Positions 46,796 to 59,566 of a stretch of 64,000 bases of DNA are shown here, piece by piece. A program made the translations under genes and the position numbers. Positions within the stretch are counted from its first letter, which is position 1; each line of letters opens with the position of its first letter. This stretch comes from Aegilops tauschii subsp. strangulata (lineage: Eukaryota; Streptophyta; Magnoliopsida; Poales; Poaceae), in NCBI RefSeq assembly GCF_002575655.3, contig NC_053040.3, positions 157,605,148 to 157,669,147 of the forward strand, written 5' to 3'. The notes below the pieces were generated by a model. That model searched no databases and was not told the origin of the DNA. It saw nothing but the letters and a program-made list of their open reading frames with translations.

Positions 46796-48516
46796 TGTTG
46801 GGGATCGTAGCAGAAATTAAAATTTTCTACGCATCACCAAGATCAATCTATGGAGTTTACTAGCAACGAGAGGGGAGGAGTGCATCTACATACCCTTGTA
46901 GATCGCGAGCGGAAGCGTTCAAGAGAACGGGGTTGATGGAGTCGTACTCGTCGTGATCCAAATCACCGATGATCCAAGCGCCGAACGGACGGCACCTCCG
47001 CGTTCAACACACGTACGGAGCGGTGACGTCTCCCACGCCTTGATCCAGCAAGGAGGAGGGAGAGGTTGAGGAAGATGGCTCCAACAGCAGCACGACGGCG
47101 TGGTGGTGGTGGAGTGACAGTTCTCCGGCAGGGCTTCGCCAAGCACACGCAGAGGAGGAGAGGTGTTGGGGAGGGGAGGGGCTGCGCCTTGGGAAAGGTG
47201 TGGCTGCCCTCCCACCCCTCCACTATATATAGGGGCAAGGGAGAGGGGGGCCGGCCCCCTCAGATCCCAACTGGTGGGAGGGGCGGCGGCCAGGGGGAGG
47301 TGGCTTGCCCCCCAAGCAAGGGGGGCGCCCCCCTTTAGGGTTCCCCCAAACCCTAGGCGCATGGGCCCTAGGGGGGTTGGCGTCCAGCCCACTTAGGGAT
47401 GGTTCCCTTCCACCTACAGCCCATAAGGCCCTCCAGGGCAGGTGGACCCTCCCGGTGGACCCCCGGAACCCCTTCGGTGGTCCCAGCACAATACCGGCAT
47501 ACCCCCGAACACTTCCGGTGACCGTATGGTGACTTCCCATATATAAATCTTTACCTCCGGACCATTCCGGAACTCCTCGTGACGTCCGGGATCTCATCCG
47601 GGACTCCGAACAACATTCGGTAATCACATACAAACCTTCCTTATAACCCTAGCGTCATCGAACCTTAAGTGTGTAGACCCTACGGGTTGAGGAATCATGC
47701 AGACATGACCGAGACACCTCTCTAGCCAATAACCAACATCGGGATCTGGATACCCATGTTGGCTCCCACATGTTCCATGATGATCTCATCGGATGAACCA
47801 CGATGTCGAGGATTCAAGCAATCCCGTATACAATTCCCTTTGTCAATCGGTACTTTACTTGCCCGAGATTCGATCGTCGGTATCCCAATACCTCGTTCAA
47901 TCTCGTTACCAGCAAGTAACTTTACTCGTTCCGTAATGCATGATCCCGTGACTAACTACTTAGTCACATTGAGCTCATTATGATGATGCAATACCGAGTG
48001 GGCCCAGAGATACCTCTCCGTCATACGGAGTGACAAATCCCAGTCTCGATCCGAGCCAACCCAACAGACACTTTCGGAGATACCTGTAGTGCACCTTTAT
48101 AGCCACCCAGTTACGTTGTGACGTTTGGTACACCCAAAGCATTCCTACGGTATCCGGGAGTTGCATGATCTCATGGTCTCAGGAAATGATACTTGACATT
48201 AGAAAAGCTTTAGCAAACGAACTACACGATCTAGTGCTATGCTTAGGATTGGGTCTTGTCCATCACATCATTCTCCTAATGATGTGATCCCGTTATCAAT
48301 GACATCCAATGTCCATGGTCAGGAAACCGTAACCATCTATTGATCAATGAGCTAGTCAACTAGAGGCTCACTAGGGACATGTTATGGTCTATGTATTCAC
48401 ACATGTATTACGATTTCCGGATAACACAATTAAAGCATGAACAACAGACAATTATCATGAACAAGGAAATATAATAATAACCATTTTATTATTGCCTCTA
48501 GGGCATATTTCCAACA
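46796..48516 (-). repeat. 3' LTR of Angela element
   Basis: 1721 bp, full length. A TATA-like ctatatatag is near 47222-47231. The GC-rich frames at 46919-47633 on both strands recur in the other LTR and are not genes. Confidence 0.95.
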
Positions 48517-48544
48517 GTCTCCCACTTGCACTAGAGTCAATAAT

Positions 48545-51500
48545 CTAGTTACATGTGATGAATCGTACACCCATAGAGTTCTGGTGTTGATCATGTTTCG
48601 CTCGTGGAAGAGGTTTAGTCAACGGATCTGCGACATTCAAATCCGTATGCACTTTACAAATATCTATGTCTCCATTTTGAACATTTTCACGAATGGAGTT
48701 GAAGCGACGCTTGATGTGCCTGGTCTTCTTATGAAACCTGGGCTCCTTGGCAAGGGCAATAGCTCCAGTGTTGTCACAGAAGAGAGTCATCGGCCCCGAT
48801 GCATTGGGAATAACTCCTAGGTCGGCAATGAACTCCTTCATCCAGATTGCTTCATGTGCTGCCTCTGAGGCTGCCATGTACTCCGCTTCACATGTAGATC
48901 CCGCCACGACGCTTTGCTTGCAACTGCACCAGCTGACTGCCCCACCATTCAAAATATACACGTATCCGGTTTGTGACTTAGAGTCATCCAGATCTGTGTC
49001 GAAGCTAGCATCGACGTAACCCTTTACGACGAGCTCTTCGTCACCTCCATATACGAGAAACATATCCTTAGTCCTTTTCAGGTACTTCAGGATGTTCTTG
49101 ACCGCTGTCCAGTGTTCCATGCCGGGATTACTTTGGTACCTTCCTACCAAACTTACGACAAGGTTTACATCAGGTCTGGTACACAGCATGGCATACATAA
49201 TATACCCTATGGCCGAGGCATAGGGGACGACACTCATCTTTTCTCTATCTTCTGCCGTGGTCGGGCATTGAGCCGTGCTCAATCTCACACCTTGCAATAC
49301 AGGCAAGAACCCCTTCTTGGACTGATCCATATTGAACTTCTTCAATATCTTGTCAAGGTATGTGCTTTGTGAAAGACCTATGAGGCGTCTCGATCTATCT
49401 CTATAGATCTTGATGCCTAATATGTAAGCAGCTTCTCCAAGGTCCTTCATTGAAAAACACTTATTCAAGTAGGCCTTTATACTTTCCAAGAATTCTATAT
49501 CATTTCCCATCAATAGTATGTCATCCACATATAATAAGAGAAATGCTACAGAGCTCCCACTCACTTTCTTGTAAACACAGGCTTCTCCATAAGTCTGCGT
49601 AAACCCAAACGCTTTGATCATCTCATCAAAGCGAATGTTCCAACTCCAAGATGCCTGCACCAGCCCATAGATTGAGCGCTGGAGCTTGCATACTTTGTCA
49701 GCATTCTTAGGATCGACAAAACCTTCCGACTGCATCATATACAATTCTTCCTTAAGGAAGCCGTTAAGGAATGTCGTTTTGACATCCATTTGCCATATTT
49801 CATAATCGTAGAATGCGGCAATTGCTAACATGATTCGGACGGACTTCAGCTTCGCTACGGGTGAGAAGGTCTCATCGTAGTCAACTCCTTGAACTTGTCG
49901 ATAACCCTTAGCGACAAGTCGAGCTTTATAGATGGTAACATTTCCATCCGCGTATGTCTTCTTCTTAAAGATCCATTTATTTTCTATCGCTCGCCGATCA
50001 TCGGGCAAGTCTGTCAAAGTCCATACTTTGTTTTCATACATGGATCCTATCTCGGATTGCATGGCTTCAAGCCATTTGTTGGAATCTGGACCCGCCATTG
50101 CTTCTTCATAGTTCGAAGGTTCACCGTTGTCCAACAACATGATTTCCAGGACAGGGTTGTCGTACCACTCTGGTGCGGAACGTGTCCTTGTGGACCTACG
50201 AAGTTCAGTGGTAACTTGATCATGATCGTCATCATTAACTTCCTCTCTAGTCGGTGCAGGCACCACAGAAACATTTTCTTGTGCTGCGCTACTTTCTGGT
50301 TCGAGAGGGGTCATCTCATCAAGTTCCACTTTCCTCCCACTTACTTCTTTCGAGAGAAACTCTTTCTCCAGAAAGGACCCGTTCTTGGCAACGAAGATCT
50401 TGCCTTCGGATCTGAGGTAGAAGGTATACCCAATGGTTTCCTTAGGGTATCCTATGAAGACGCATTTTTCCGACTTGGGTTCGAGCTTTTCAGGTTGAAG
50501 TTTCTTGACATAAGCATTGCATCCTCAAACTTTAAGAAACGACAGCTTAGGTTTCTTTCCAAACCATAATTCATACGGTGTCGTCTCAACGGATTTTGAC
50601 GGAGCCCTATTTAAAGTGAATGCGGCAGTCTCTAAAGCATAACCCCAGAATGATAGCGGTAGATCGGTAAGAGACATCATAGATCACACCATATCCAATA
50701 GAGTGCGATTACGACGTTCGGACACACCATTATGCTGAGGTGTTCCAGGCGGCGTGAGTTGTGAAACAATTCCACATTTCCTTAAGTGTGTGCCAAATTC
50801 GTGACTCAAATATTCCCCTCCACGATCTGATCATAAGAACTTTATTTTCCTGTCACGTTGATTCTCAACCTCACTCTGAAATTCCTTGAACTTTTCAAAG
50901 GTCTCAGACTTGTGTTTCATTAAGTAGACATACCCATATCTACTCAAGTCATCAGTGAGGGTGAGAACATAACGATAGCCACCGCGTGCCTCAACGCTCA
51001 TTGGACCGCACACATCAGTATGTATGATTTCCAATAAGTTGGTTGCTCGCTCCACTGTTCCGGAGAACGGAGTCTTGGTCATTTTGCCCATGAGGCATGG
51101 TTCGCACGTGTCAAATGATTCATAATCAAGAGACTCCAAAAGTCCATCTGCATGGAGTTTCTTCATGCGTTTGACACCAATGTGACCAAGGCGGCAGTGC
51201 CACAAGTATGTGGGACTATCATTATCAACCTTACATTTCTTGGCATTCACACTATGAATATGTGTAACATCACATTCGAGATTCATTAAGAATAAACCAT
51301 TGACCAGCGGGGCATGACCATAAAACATATCTCTCATATAAATAGAACAACCATTATTCTCGGATTTAAATGAGTAGCCATCTCGCATTAAACGAGATCC
51401 AGATACAATGTTCATGCTCAAAGCTGGCACTAAATAACAATTATTGAGGTTTAAAACTAGTCCCGTAGGTAAATGTAGAGGTAGCGTGCCGACGGCGATC

Positions 51501-52522
51501 ACATCGACCTTGGAACCATTCCCGACGCGCATCGTCACCTCGTCCTTCGCCAGTCTCCGCTTATTCCGCAGCTCCTGCTTTGAGTTACAAATATGAGCAA
51601 CCGCACCGGTATCAAATACCCAGGAGCTACTACGAGCGTTGGTTAGGTACACATCTATAACATGTATATCACATATACCTTTGGTATTGCCGGCCTTCTT
51701 ATCCGCTAAGTACTTGGGGCAGTTCTGCTTCCAGTGACCGTTTCCCTTGCAATAAAAGCACTCAGTCTCAAGCTTGGGTCCATTCTTTGTCTTCTTCCCG
51801 GCAGCTTGCTTACCGGGCGCGGCAACTCCCTTGCCGTCTTTCTTGAAGTTCTTCTTACCCTTGCCTTTCTTGAACTTAGTGGTTTTATTCACCATCTACA
51901 CTTGATGTTCCTTTTTGATCTCCACCTCTGCTGATTTCAGCATTGAATATACCTCAGGAATGGTCTTTTCCATCCCCTGCATATTGAAGTTCATCACAAA
52001 GCTCTTGTAGCTAGGTGGGAGCGACTGAAGGATTCTGTCAACGACCGCTTCATCCGGGAGATTAACTCCCAGCTGAGACAAGCGGTTGTGCAACCCAGAC
52101 ATTTTGAGTATGTGTTCGCTGACGGAACTATTCTCCTCCATCTTACAACTGTAGAACTTGTCAGAGACTTCATATCTCTCGACCCGGGCATGAGCTTGGA
52201 AAACCATTTTCAGCTCTTGGAACATCTCATATGCTCCGTGTTGCTCAAAACGCTTTTGGAGCCCCGGTTCTAAGCTGTAAAGCATGCCGCACCAAACTAG
52301 GGAGTAATCATCACTACGTGACTGCCAGGCGTTCAGAACGTCTTGAGTTGCTGGGAAAACAGGTGCATCACCTAGCGGTGCTTCAAGGACATATGCTTTC
52401 TTGGCAGCTATGAGGATAATCCTCAGGTTACGGACCCAGTCCGTGTAGTTGCTACCATCGTCTTTCAGCTTGGTTTTCTCTAGGAACACGGTGAAGTTGA
52501 GGGCAACATTAGCGTGGGCCAT
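48545..52522 (-). pseudogene. Angela gag-pol, one frame with four premature stops
   Basis: A single frame runs from Gag ATG (52522) to the stop at 48545, about 1325 codons with no net frameshift. Order: Gag; zinc knuckle CFYCKGNGHWKQNC; protease VFDTGAVAHIC; integrase with the SDRGGEY region; RT with YVDDILLMGND; RNase H with a TCEAEYMAASEAA segment. Stops fall at 51896-51898 (TAG, in gag), 50831-50833 (TGA, where both other copies here have CGA), 50684-50686 (TGA for CGA) and 50525-50527 (TGA for TGG). The RT-RNase H half (50329-48545) is open. Three of the four stops fit cytosine deamination. Not able to make its own polyprotein. Confidence 0.95.
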
Positions 52523-53793
52523 TTGATCTACAAGACATATTGTAAAGGTTTTTAGACTAAGTTCATGATAATGAAGTTCATCTAATCAAATTATTAACGA
52601 ACTCCCACTCAGACAGACATCCCTCTAGTCATCTAAGTGATACATGATCCGAGTCAACTAGGCCGTGTCCGATCATCACGTGAGACGGACTAGTCATCAT
52701 CGGTGAACATCTTCATGTTGATCGTATCTGCTATACGAATCATGTTCGACCTTTCGGTCTCTTGTGTTCCGAGGCCATGTCTGTACATGCTAGGCTCGTC
52801 AAGTCAACCTAAGTGTATTGCGTGTGTAAATCTGGCTTACACCCGTTGTATGCGAACGTTAGAACCTATCACACCCGATCATCACGTGGTGCTTCGGAAC
52901 AACGAACCTTCGCAACGATGCACAGTTAGGGGGAACACTTTCTTGAAATTTTAGCGAGGGATCATCTTATTTATGCTACCGTCGTTCTAAGCAAATAAGA
53001 TGTAAAACATGATAAACATCACATGCAATCAAATAGTGACATGATATGGCCAATATCATTTTGCTCCTTTTGATCTCCATCTTCGGGGCGCCATGTTCAT
53101 CATCGTCACCGGCATGACACCATGATCTCCATCATCGTGTCTTCATGAAGTTGTCTCGCCAACTATTACTTCTACTACTATGGCTAACGGTTAGCAATAA
53201 AGTAAAGTAATTACATGACGTTCCAATTGACACGCAGGTCATAAATAAATTAAGACAACTCCTATGGCTCCTGCCGGTTGTCATACTCATCGACATGCAA
53301 GTCATGATTCCTATTACAAGAACATGATCAATCTCATACATCACATATATCATTCATCACATCCTTCTGGCCATATCACATCACATGACACTTGCTGCAA
53401 AAACAAGTTAGATGTCCTCTAATTGTTGTTGCAAACTTTTACGTGGCTGCTATAGGTTTCTAGCAAGAACGATTCTTACCTACGCCAAAACCACAATGTG
53501 ATATGCCAATTTCTATTTACCCTTCATAAGGACCCTTTTCATCGAATCTGATCCGACTAAAGTGGGAGAGACAGACACCCGCTAGCCACCTTATGCAACT
53601 AGTGCATGTCAGTCGGTGGAACCTGTCTCACGTAAGTGTACGTGTAAGGTCGGTCTGGGCCGCTTCATCCCACGATGCCGCCGAATCAAGATAAGACTAG
53701 TAACGGCAAGTAAATTGACAAAATCGACGCCCACAACAACTTGTGTTCTACTTGTGCATAGAAACTATGCATAGACCTAGCTCATGATGCCAC
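52523..53793 (-). other. Angela leader and primer-binding site
   Basis: 1.27-kb noncoding leader, clearly related to 3989-5223 of Copia A. No frame of interest. The primer site lies next to the LTR. Confidence 0.75.
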
Positions 53794-55288
53794 TGTTGGG
53801 GATTGTAGCAGAAATTAAATTTTTCTACGCATCACCAAGATCAATCTATGGAGTTTACTAGCAACGAGAGGGGAGGAGTGCATCTACATACCCTTGTAGA
53901 TCGCGAGCGGAAGCGTTCAAGAGAACGGGGTTGATGGAGTCGTACTCATCGTGATCCAAATCACCGATGATCCAAGCGCCGAACGGACGGCACCTCCGCG
54001 TTCAACACACGTACGGAGCGGTGACGTCTCCCACGCCTTGATCCAGCAAGGAGGAGCGAGAGGTTGAGGAAGAAGGCTCCAACAGCAGCACGACGGCGTG
54101 GTGGTGGTGGAGTGACAGTTCTCCGGCAGGGCTTCGCCAAGCACACGCGGAGGAGGAGAGGTGTTGGGGAGGGGAGGGGCTGCGCCTTGGGAAAGGTGTG
54201 GCTGCCCTCCCACCCCTCCACTATATATAGGGGCAAGGGAGAGGGGGGCCGGCCCCCTCAGATCCCATCTGGTGGGAGGGGCGGCGGCCAGGGGGAGGTG
54301 GCTTGCCCCCCAAGCAAGGGGGGGGCGCCCCCCTTTAGGGTTCCCCCAAACCCTAGGCGCATGGGCCCTAGGGGGGGTTGGCGTCCAGCCCACTTAGGGC
54401 TGGTTCCCTTCCACCTACAGCCCATAAGGCCCTCCGGGGCAGGCGGACCCTCCCGGTGGACCCCCGGAACCCCTTCGGTGGTCCCGACACAATACCGGCA
54501 TACCCCCGAACACTTCCGGTGACCGTATGGTGACTTCCCATATATAAATCTTTACCTCCGGACCATTCCGGAACTCCTCGTGACGTCCGGGATCTCATCC
54601 GGGACTCCGAACAACATTCGGTAATCACATACAAACCTTCCTTATAACCCTAGCGTCATCGAACCTTAAGTGTGTAGACCCTACGGGTTCGGGAATCATG
54701 CAGACATGACCGAGACACCTCTCTAGCCAATAACCAACAGCGGGATCTGGATACCCATGTTGGCCCCCGCATGTTCCACGATGATCTCATCGGATGAACC
54801 ACGATGTCGAGGATTCAAGCAATCCCGTATACAATTCCCTTTGTCAATCGGTACTTTACTTGCCCGAGATTCGATCGTCGGTATCCCAATACCTCGTTCA
54901 ATCTCGTTACCGGAAGTCACTTTACTCGTTCCGTAATGCATGATCCCATGACTAACTACTTAGTCACATTGAGCTCATTATGATGATGCAATACCGAGTG
55001 GGCCCAGAGATACCTCTCCGTCATACGGAGTGACAAATCCCAGTCTCCTAATGATGTGATCCCATTATCAATGACATCCAATGTCCATGGTCAGGAAACC
55101 ATAACCATCTATTGATCAACGAGCTAGTCAACTAGAGGCTCACTAGGGACATGTTATGGTCTATGTATTCACACATGTATTACGATTTTCGGATAACACA
55201 ATTAAAGCATGAACAACAGACAATTATCATGAACAAGGAAATATAATAATAACCATTTTATTATTGCCTCTAGGGCATATTTCCAACA
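53794..55288 (-). repeat. 5' LTR of Angela element with internal deletion
   Basis: 1495 bp. Relative to the other LTR it lacks the segment equal to 48048-48275 (228 bp). The joint reads cagtctcctaatg, with TCTC shared by both break sites. Confidence 0.95.
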
Positions 55289-55293
55289 GGGGC

Positions 55294-57497
55294 GACGGTG
55301 ATGGGCTGGTGCAGATGGAGGCACTAAGACGGGCTAGCGAGGTGAATGGGACGGGGCCGAGAGCAGCTGCGGTGCGTGCGTCCCCTCCATATATTATTTT
55401 GTGACCAAGCCCACGTGAAATCTAGCCAGCAAAATGATCCATGGTAAGATGCTTGAATCCATCTACATGTGGTTAATTTTATTTATGAACCTGTATGTAT
55501 TTTGTTCAACTGTTGTCTTCTTGAATTGTAGCCTCTTTTGCTGAGGCCATGCATGGAGAAGGTGGTCTCCTGATGCATCTATCAGCCATGGGCTACAAAC
55601 TGAATTAACAAGTATGGTGATAGCCAGTGCCGCCGTGATCTCCAAAGAACAATAACTATGCAACATAGTGCTGAACTTTGATATTTTGTGTTTGGTTATA
55701 AGTTTCCTTTTATATTTGGTGATTTATCTAATTAATCTTTCTTTACCAGCTTGCTTTGTGAGAGTATGGTTTCACTGTAGGAAATTTATTTGAAGCCCTC
55801 CATGATTGCATAACCCCATATAGACTAACTTGTTGATTATTTTGGCATGCATTTATTTGCCCAACATTATCCACGTACTTGTTTCCCTTACTATGACATC
55901 ATGCTTTATTTCAGAAAGTGATTGCTCCATCACATACACATAAAAGGAAATTGCACAACTGCACCATGGCTATCCAAGTATATCAGGCAAGCTTGGGTAC
56001 CGATATCTAATGCAGATGGAGTCACAAATTTGAGCAGAAGATATTCTTAATGTCGACCAGGAACTAATTCTTTTATTTCTATGGAATATGTTCATTCATA
56101 TGCAGGTAAGCAGGTTAATCTAAACATGCCTTTCAGTAACCATTACTCAGTTTTATACTGTTAGATTGCACCCTTTGTTTGTATTAACATCTGAAGTAAT
56201 GGACTTGATGTTCAATTTTGTTTTTTCAGTCGCTTCATAGGCAACATTACAGTGGGATATGCTTTTCTTCAGTACTATACTTCGAGCCCACCCTCACCAA
56301 GATCCACCCCGTCTGCCCGAGTCCACCTTTCACCATGAAGGACCACTCTGCGGCAGCAGGGAGGACCAGGAGGCGGTGACGTCCGCGGCCCAACGCTTGT
56401 CACAGTCCCAAGCGCGGGTGGGCACCAGCAATGAAGAGACCACGCTCTGTGTCAGTGCTCCGCCTTCAACTACATCTTCAACCTCGGCCGACAGTGCCAT
56501 ACAGTGCTTCTTCAACCTCCGTCATGAACCTTCCTCCCGGACGCCAAGCTTGCCATCCTACTCGCTGCCAAAATTCTAAACAAAAGTTCACCAGGAAAAA
56601 GGACCCCGTCGTCGGGATCAACACCACAGGGTCGCTGACTTGGTTAGCCTCTTCGATGTAACTAGTGTTGGTGGGACCATGTGGTTGGAGAGCCTGCTTC
56701 TCCGGGATGCCGATGCTATCGTGCTCATCGTACACACTGGCATGTCGGTGCTTGATTTCTAGGAGCAGGTCGGCAACCGCCGCCTCTTGGACCAAGTAAG
56801 CTTTGCTGGCCATCTAAATAATCCCATTTTCCTGTTTCTTTTTTCTGATTATTGATTCGATTTTCATGGAGGAATTATATAGGAAATAGTACAAGCTAAC
56901 TCAAAATCATCTCTTAGCTGATCAATCGTGTAATTATAAAGCGAAATTAAGCTATCAAAATGATTTAGCTTGGTAGGTAAGTTAGGAATATTAACTTCTT
57001 GGTTTAGTTGCCTAGGCAACGAAGTACACGAAGTTGCAATGGCTAACTTTTAACTAAACAAATCCCCAGGAAAAAGCTACTAGATGGATCTACTTATATA
57101 GGAGCAAGGGGTGGCGGCCAAGGTGGTGGAAGGACGTCCCAAGGCAGCCTAAAACTAACCCTAGGTCGTACAAGGCTCATGGGCCCAAGTGGAGGCTGCA
57201 ACACCTTTGGACGTGTTGTTTGACTCGGATTCTGCTGTAGTGTCAGATTGTTTTGTCGATATCTCAATGCTCCGGACGAATTTGAAGGTGAATCCAACTG
57301 GGTTGGAAAGAGCACGAAATCTACTTTCCAACAAAAGAAGAATCACCCAATTCGGAGTTCGTATGAAAAAGTTGTTGGCGTTTTGAGTCAGGTATTTCTG
57401 TGCAGTCCGAATCTGAATTCAGAACGTGAGAGACTTGGACTCTATCTTCTCTTGGCACAAAAGTGATGTGAGAGGACTTTTTGAACAGCACATAAAC
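55294..57497. other. Low-copy sequence right of the Angela element, no gene identified
   Basis: Continues the host DNA interrupted at 46795. 55440-56250 is AT-rich with splice-like sites but no clear exon. A minus frame at 56478-56813 (111 codons, starting MASKAYLVQEAAVADLLLE) looks somewhat protein-like but matches nothing I know. 57090-57420 looks like transcribed transposon sequence with a tatata box near 57094. Confidence 0.35.
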
Positions 57498-57831
57498 TTA
57501 TCTTTTTCCCTTATCTTCATATGTGGATTGTACAAATGTCTCATACACCTGCAATTAGACAAAACACAAAAGTGTGTGAAGTATTTTTGTTCTAGATAAC
57601 ATAAATAAATTATTGAATAGTTTGCACTAGAAATCACCTGACAAATATGCATGTATGCAATATTTTTGGTCGTATCCAAGGTAGTCATGTCCTCATCACT
57701 GATGAACACGATGACGCAGTTTCTCCGTTCTGACCCAGCCGGTTGGCTGTCGATGAACAGGACGCCGTCGGTGCCTCTCCATGTACACGAGCCCTGGCCA
57801 TACATATGCGCGAGTAGGCGTTCGAGACCCT
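57498..57831 (-). pseudogene. Last two exons of an unrecognised gene, cut by Copia B
   Basis: On the minus strand an open segment from 57831 to 57638 ends in CAG, followed by a GT-AG intron of 89 bp (57637-57549). A second exon from 57548 runs to TAA at 57498-57500. The join keeps the frame. Before the intron the protein contains RLLAHMYGQGSCTWRGTDG and CVIVFISDEDMTTLD; after the splice it is VYETFVQSTYEDKGKR, then stop. The reading is compositionally protein-like and the intron size is normal for plants. The 5' part is removed at 57831 exactly where the Copia B LTR starts, so upstream exons should lie beyond that element, outside the window. I do not recognise the family. It could also be a fragment carried by a DNA transposon. 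Confidence 0.55.
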
Positions 57832-59533
57832 TGTTGGGGAACATAGCATGCAATTTCAAAAAAATTACTATGATCACGCAAGATCTATCTAAGAGATGCA
57901 TAGCAACGAGAGGGGAAGAGTGTGTCCACGTACCCTCGTAGACCGAAAGCGGAAGCGTTAGCTTAACGCGGTTGATGTAGTCGAACGTCTTTGCGATCCA
58001 ACCGATCAAGCACCGAACGTACGACACCTCCGAGTTCTGCACACGTTCAGCTCGATGACCTCCCTCGAACTCTTGATCCAGCAAAGTGTCGAGGGAGAGT
58101 TTCGTTAGCACGGCGACGTGGTGACGGTGATGGTGATGTGATCCGCGCAAGGCTTCGCCTAAGCGCTACGACAATATGACCGGAGGAGTAAACTGTTGAT
58201 GTGCTTTGGGGTGCCCCCTGCCCCTATATATAAAGGAGGGAGAGGGAGGGGGCTGGCCTAGGGGGCGCGCCAAGTGGGAGGAGTCCCACTTGGACTCCTA
58301 GTCCAATTCGCCCCCTTCCTTTCTTCGGAGGGGGAAAGGGGGAAGGAGAGGGAGAGGAAGAAGGAAAGGGGGGTCGCGCCCCTCCCCTAGTCCAATTCGG
58401 ACTCCCCATGGGGGGGGGGCGCCACCCCTTGTGGGCTGCCCTCTCTCTCCCGTATGGCCCATAGTGGCCCATTACTTTCCCCGGGGGATTCCGGTAACCC
58501 CTCGGCACTCCGATAAATATCCGAAACACTCCGAAACCATTCCGGTGTCCGAATACTATCATCCTATATATGAATCTTTACCTCTCGACCATTTCGAGAC
58601 TCCTCGTCATGTCCGTGATCTCATCCGGGACTCCGAACAATCTGCGATCACCAAAAAACATAACTCATAATACAAATCTTCATCGAACGTTAAGCGTGCG
58701 GACCCTACGGGTTCGAGAACTATGTAGACATGATGGAGACACATCTTCGATCAATAACAAACAGCGGAACCTGGATGCTCATATTGGTTCCTACATATTC
58801 TACGAAGATCTTTATCGGTCAAACCGTAATGACAACATACGTCATTCCCTTTGTAATAGGTTTGTTACTTGCCCGAGATTCGATCGTCGGTATGTTCATA
58901 CCTAGTTCAATCTCGTTACCGGCAAGTCTCTTTACTCGTTCCGTAATGCATCATCCCGTAACTAACTCATTAGTCACATTGCTTGCAAGGCTCATCATGA
59001 TGTGCATTACCGAGAGGGCCCAGAAATACCTCTCCGATACTCGGAGTGACAAATCCCAATCTCGATCTATGCCAACCCAACAAACACCATCGGAGACACC
59101 TGTAGAGCATCTTTATAATCACCCAGTTACGTTGTTATGTTTGATAGTACATAAGGTGTTCCTCCGGTATTGGGAGTTGCATAATCTCATAGTCAAAGGA
59201 ATATGTATAAGTCATGAAGAGAGCAATAACAATAAAACTTAACGATCATTATGCTAAGCTAACGGATGGGTCTTGTCCATCACATCATTCTCCTAATGAT
59301 GTGATCCCGTTCATCAAATGACAACACATGTCTATGGTCAGGAAACTTAACCATCTTTGATTAACGAGCTAGTCAAGTAGAGGCATACTAGGGACACTTT
59401 GTTTTGTCTATGTATTCACACATGTATCAAGTGTCCGGTTAATACAATTCTAGCATGAATAATAAACATTCATCATGATATAAGGAAATATAAATAACTA
59501 CTTTATTATTGCCTCAAGGGCATATTTCCTTCA
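57832..59533 (-). repeat. 3' LTR of Copia B
   Basis: About 1702 bp, tgttggggaacatag to atttccttca. TATA-like sequence tatatataaagg near 58224-58235. GC-rich frames near 58224-58562 are LTR sequence. Confidence 0.92.
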
Positions 59534-59566
59534 GTCTCCCACTTGCACTAGAGTCAATAATCTAGA

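Larger units (their letters stand above)
46796..55288 (-). mobile_element. Complete Angela-type Copia LTR retrotransposon
   Basis: LTRs 46796-48516 and 53794-55288 are flanked by exact ggggc duplications (46791-46795 and 55289-55293). LTR ends are tgttgggg and cttccaaca-type (ttccaaca) on the plus strand. The polypurine tract CAAGTGGGAGAC (minus) is at 48517-48528. The primer-binding site TGGCATCATGAGC (minus, 53780-53792) is a decayed initiator tRNA-Met site. Gag-pol is on the minus strand. LTR differences of roughly 2% suggest an insertion about 1 million years old at common grass rates; this is an estimate by eye. Confidence 0.96.

Noticed and set aside
46919..47633. Proline- and glycine-rich frames, repeated at 53917-54634
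   Set aside because: LTR sequence of the Angela element, present in both LTRs on both strands.
57419..58150. 243-codon minus-strand frame crossing the Copia B LTR boundary
   Set aside because: The part right of 57831 is LTR; only the part left of it belongs to the gene fragment, and an intron interrupts it.
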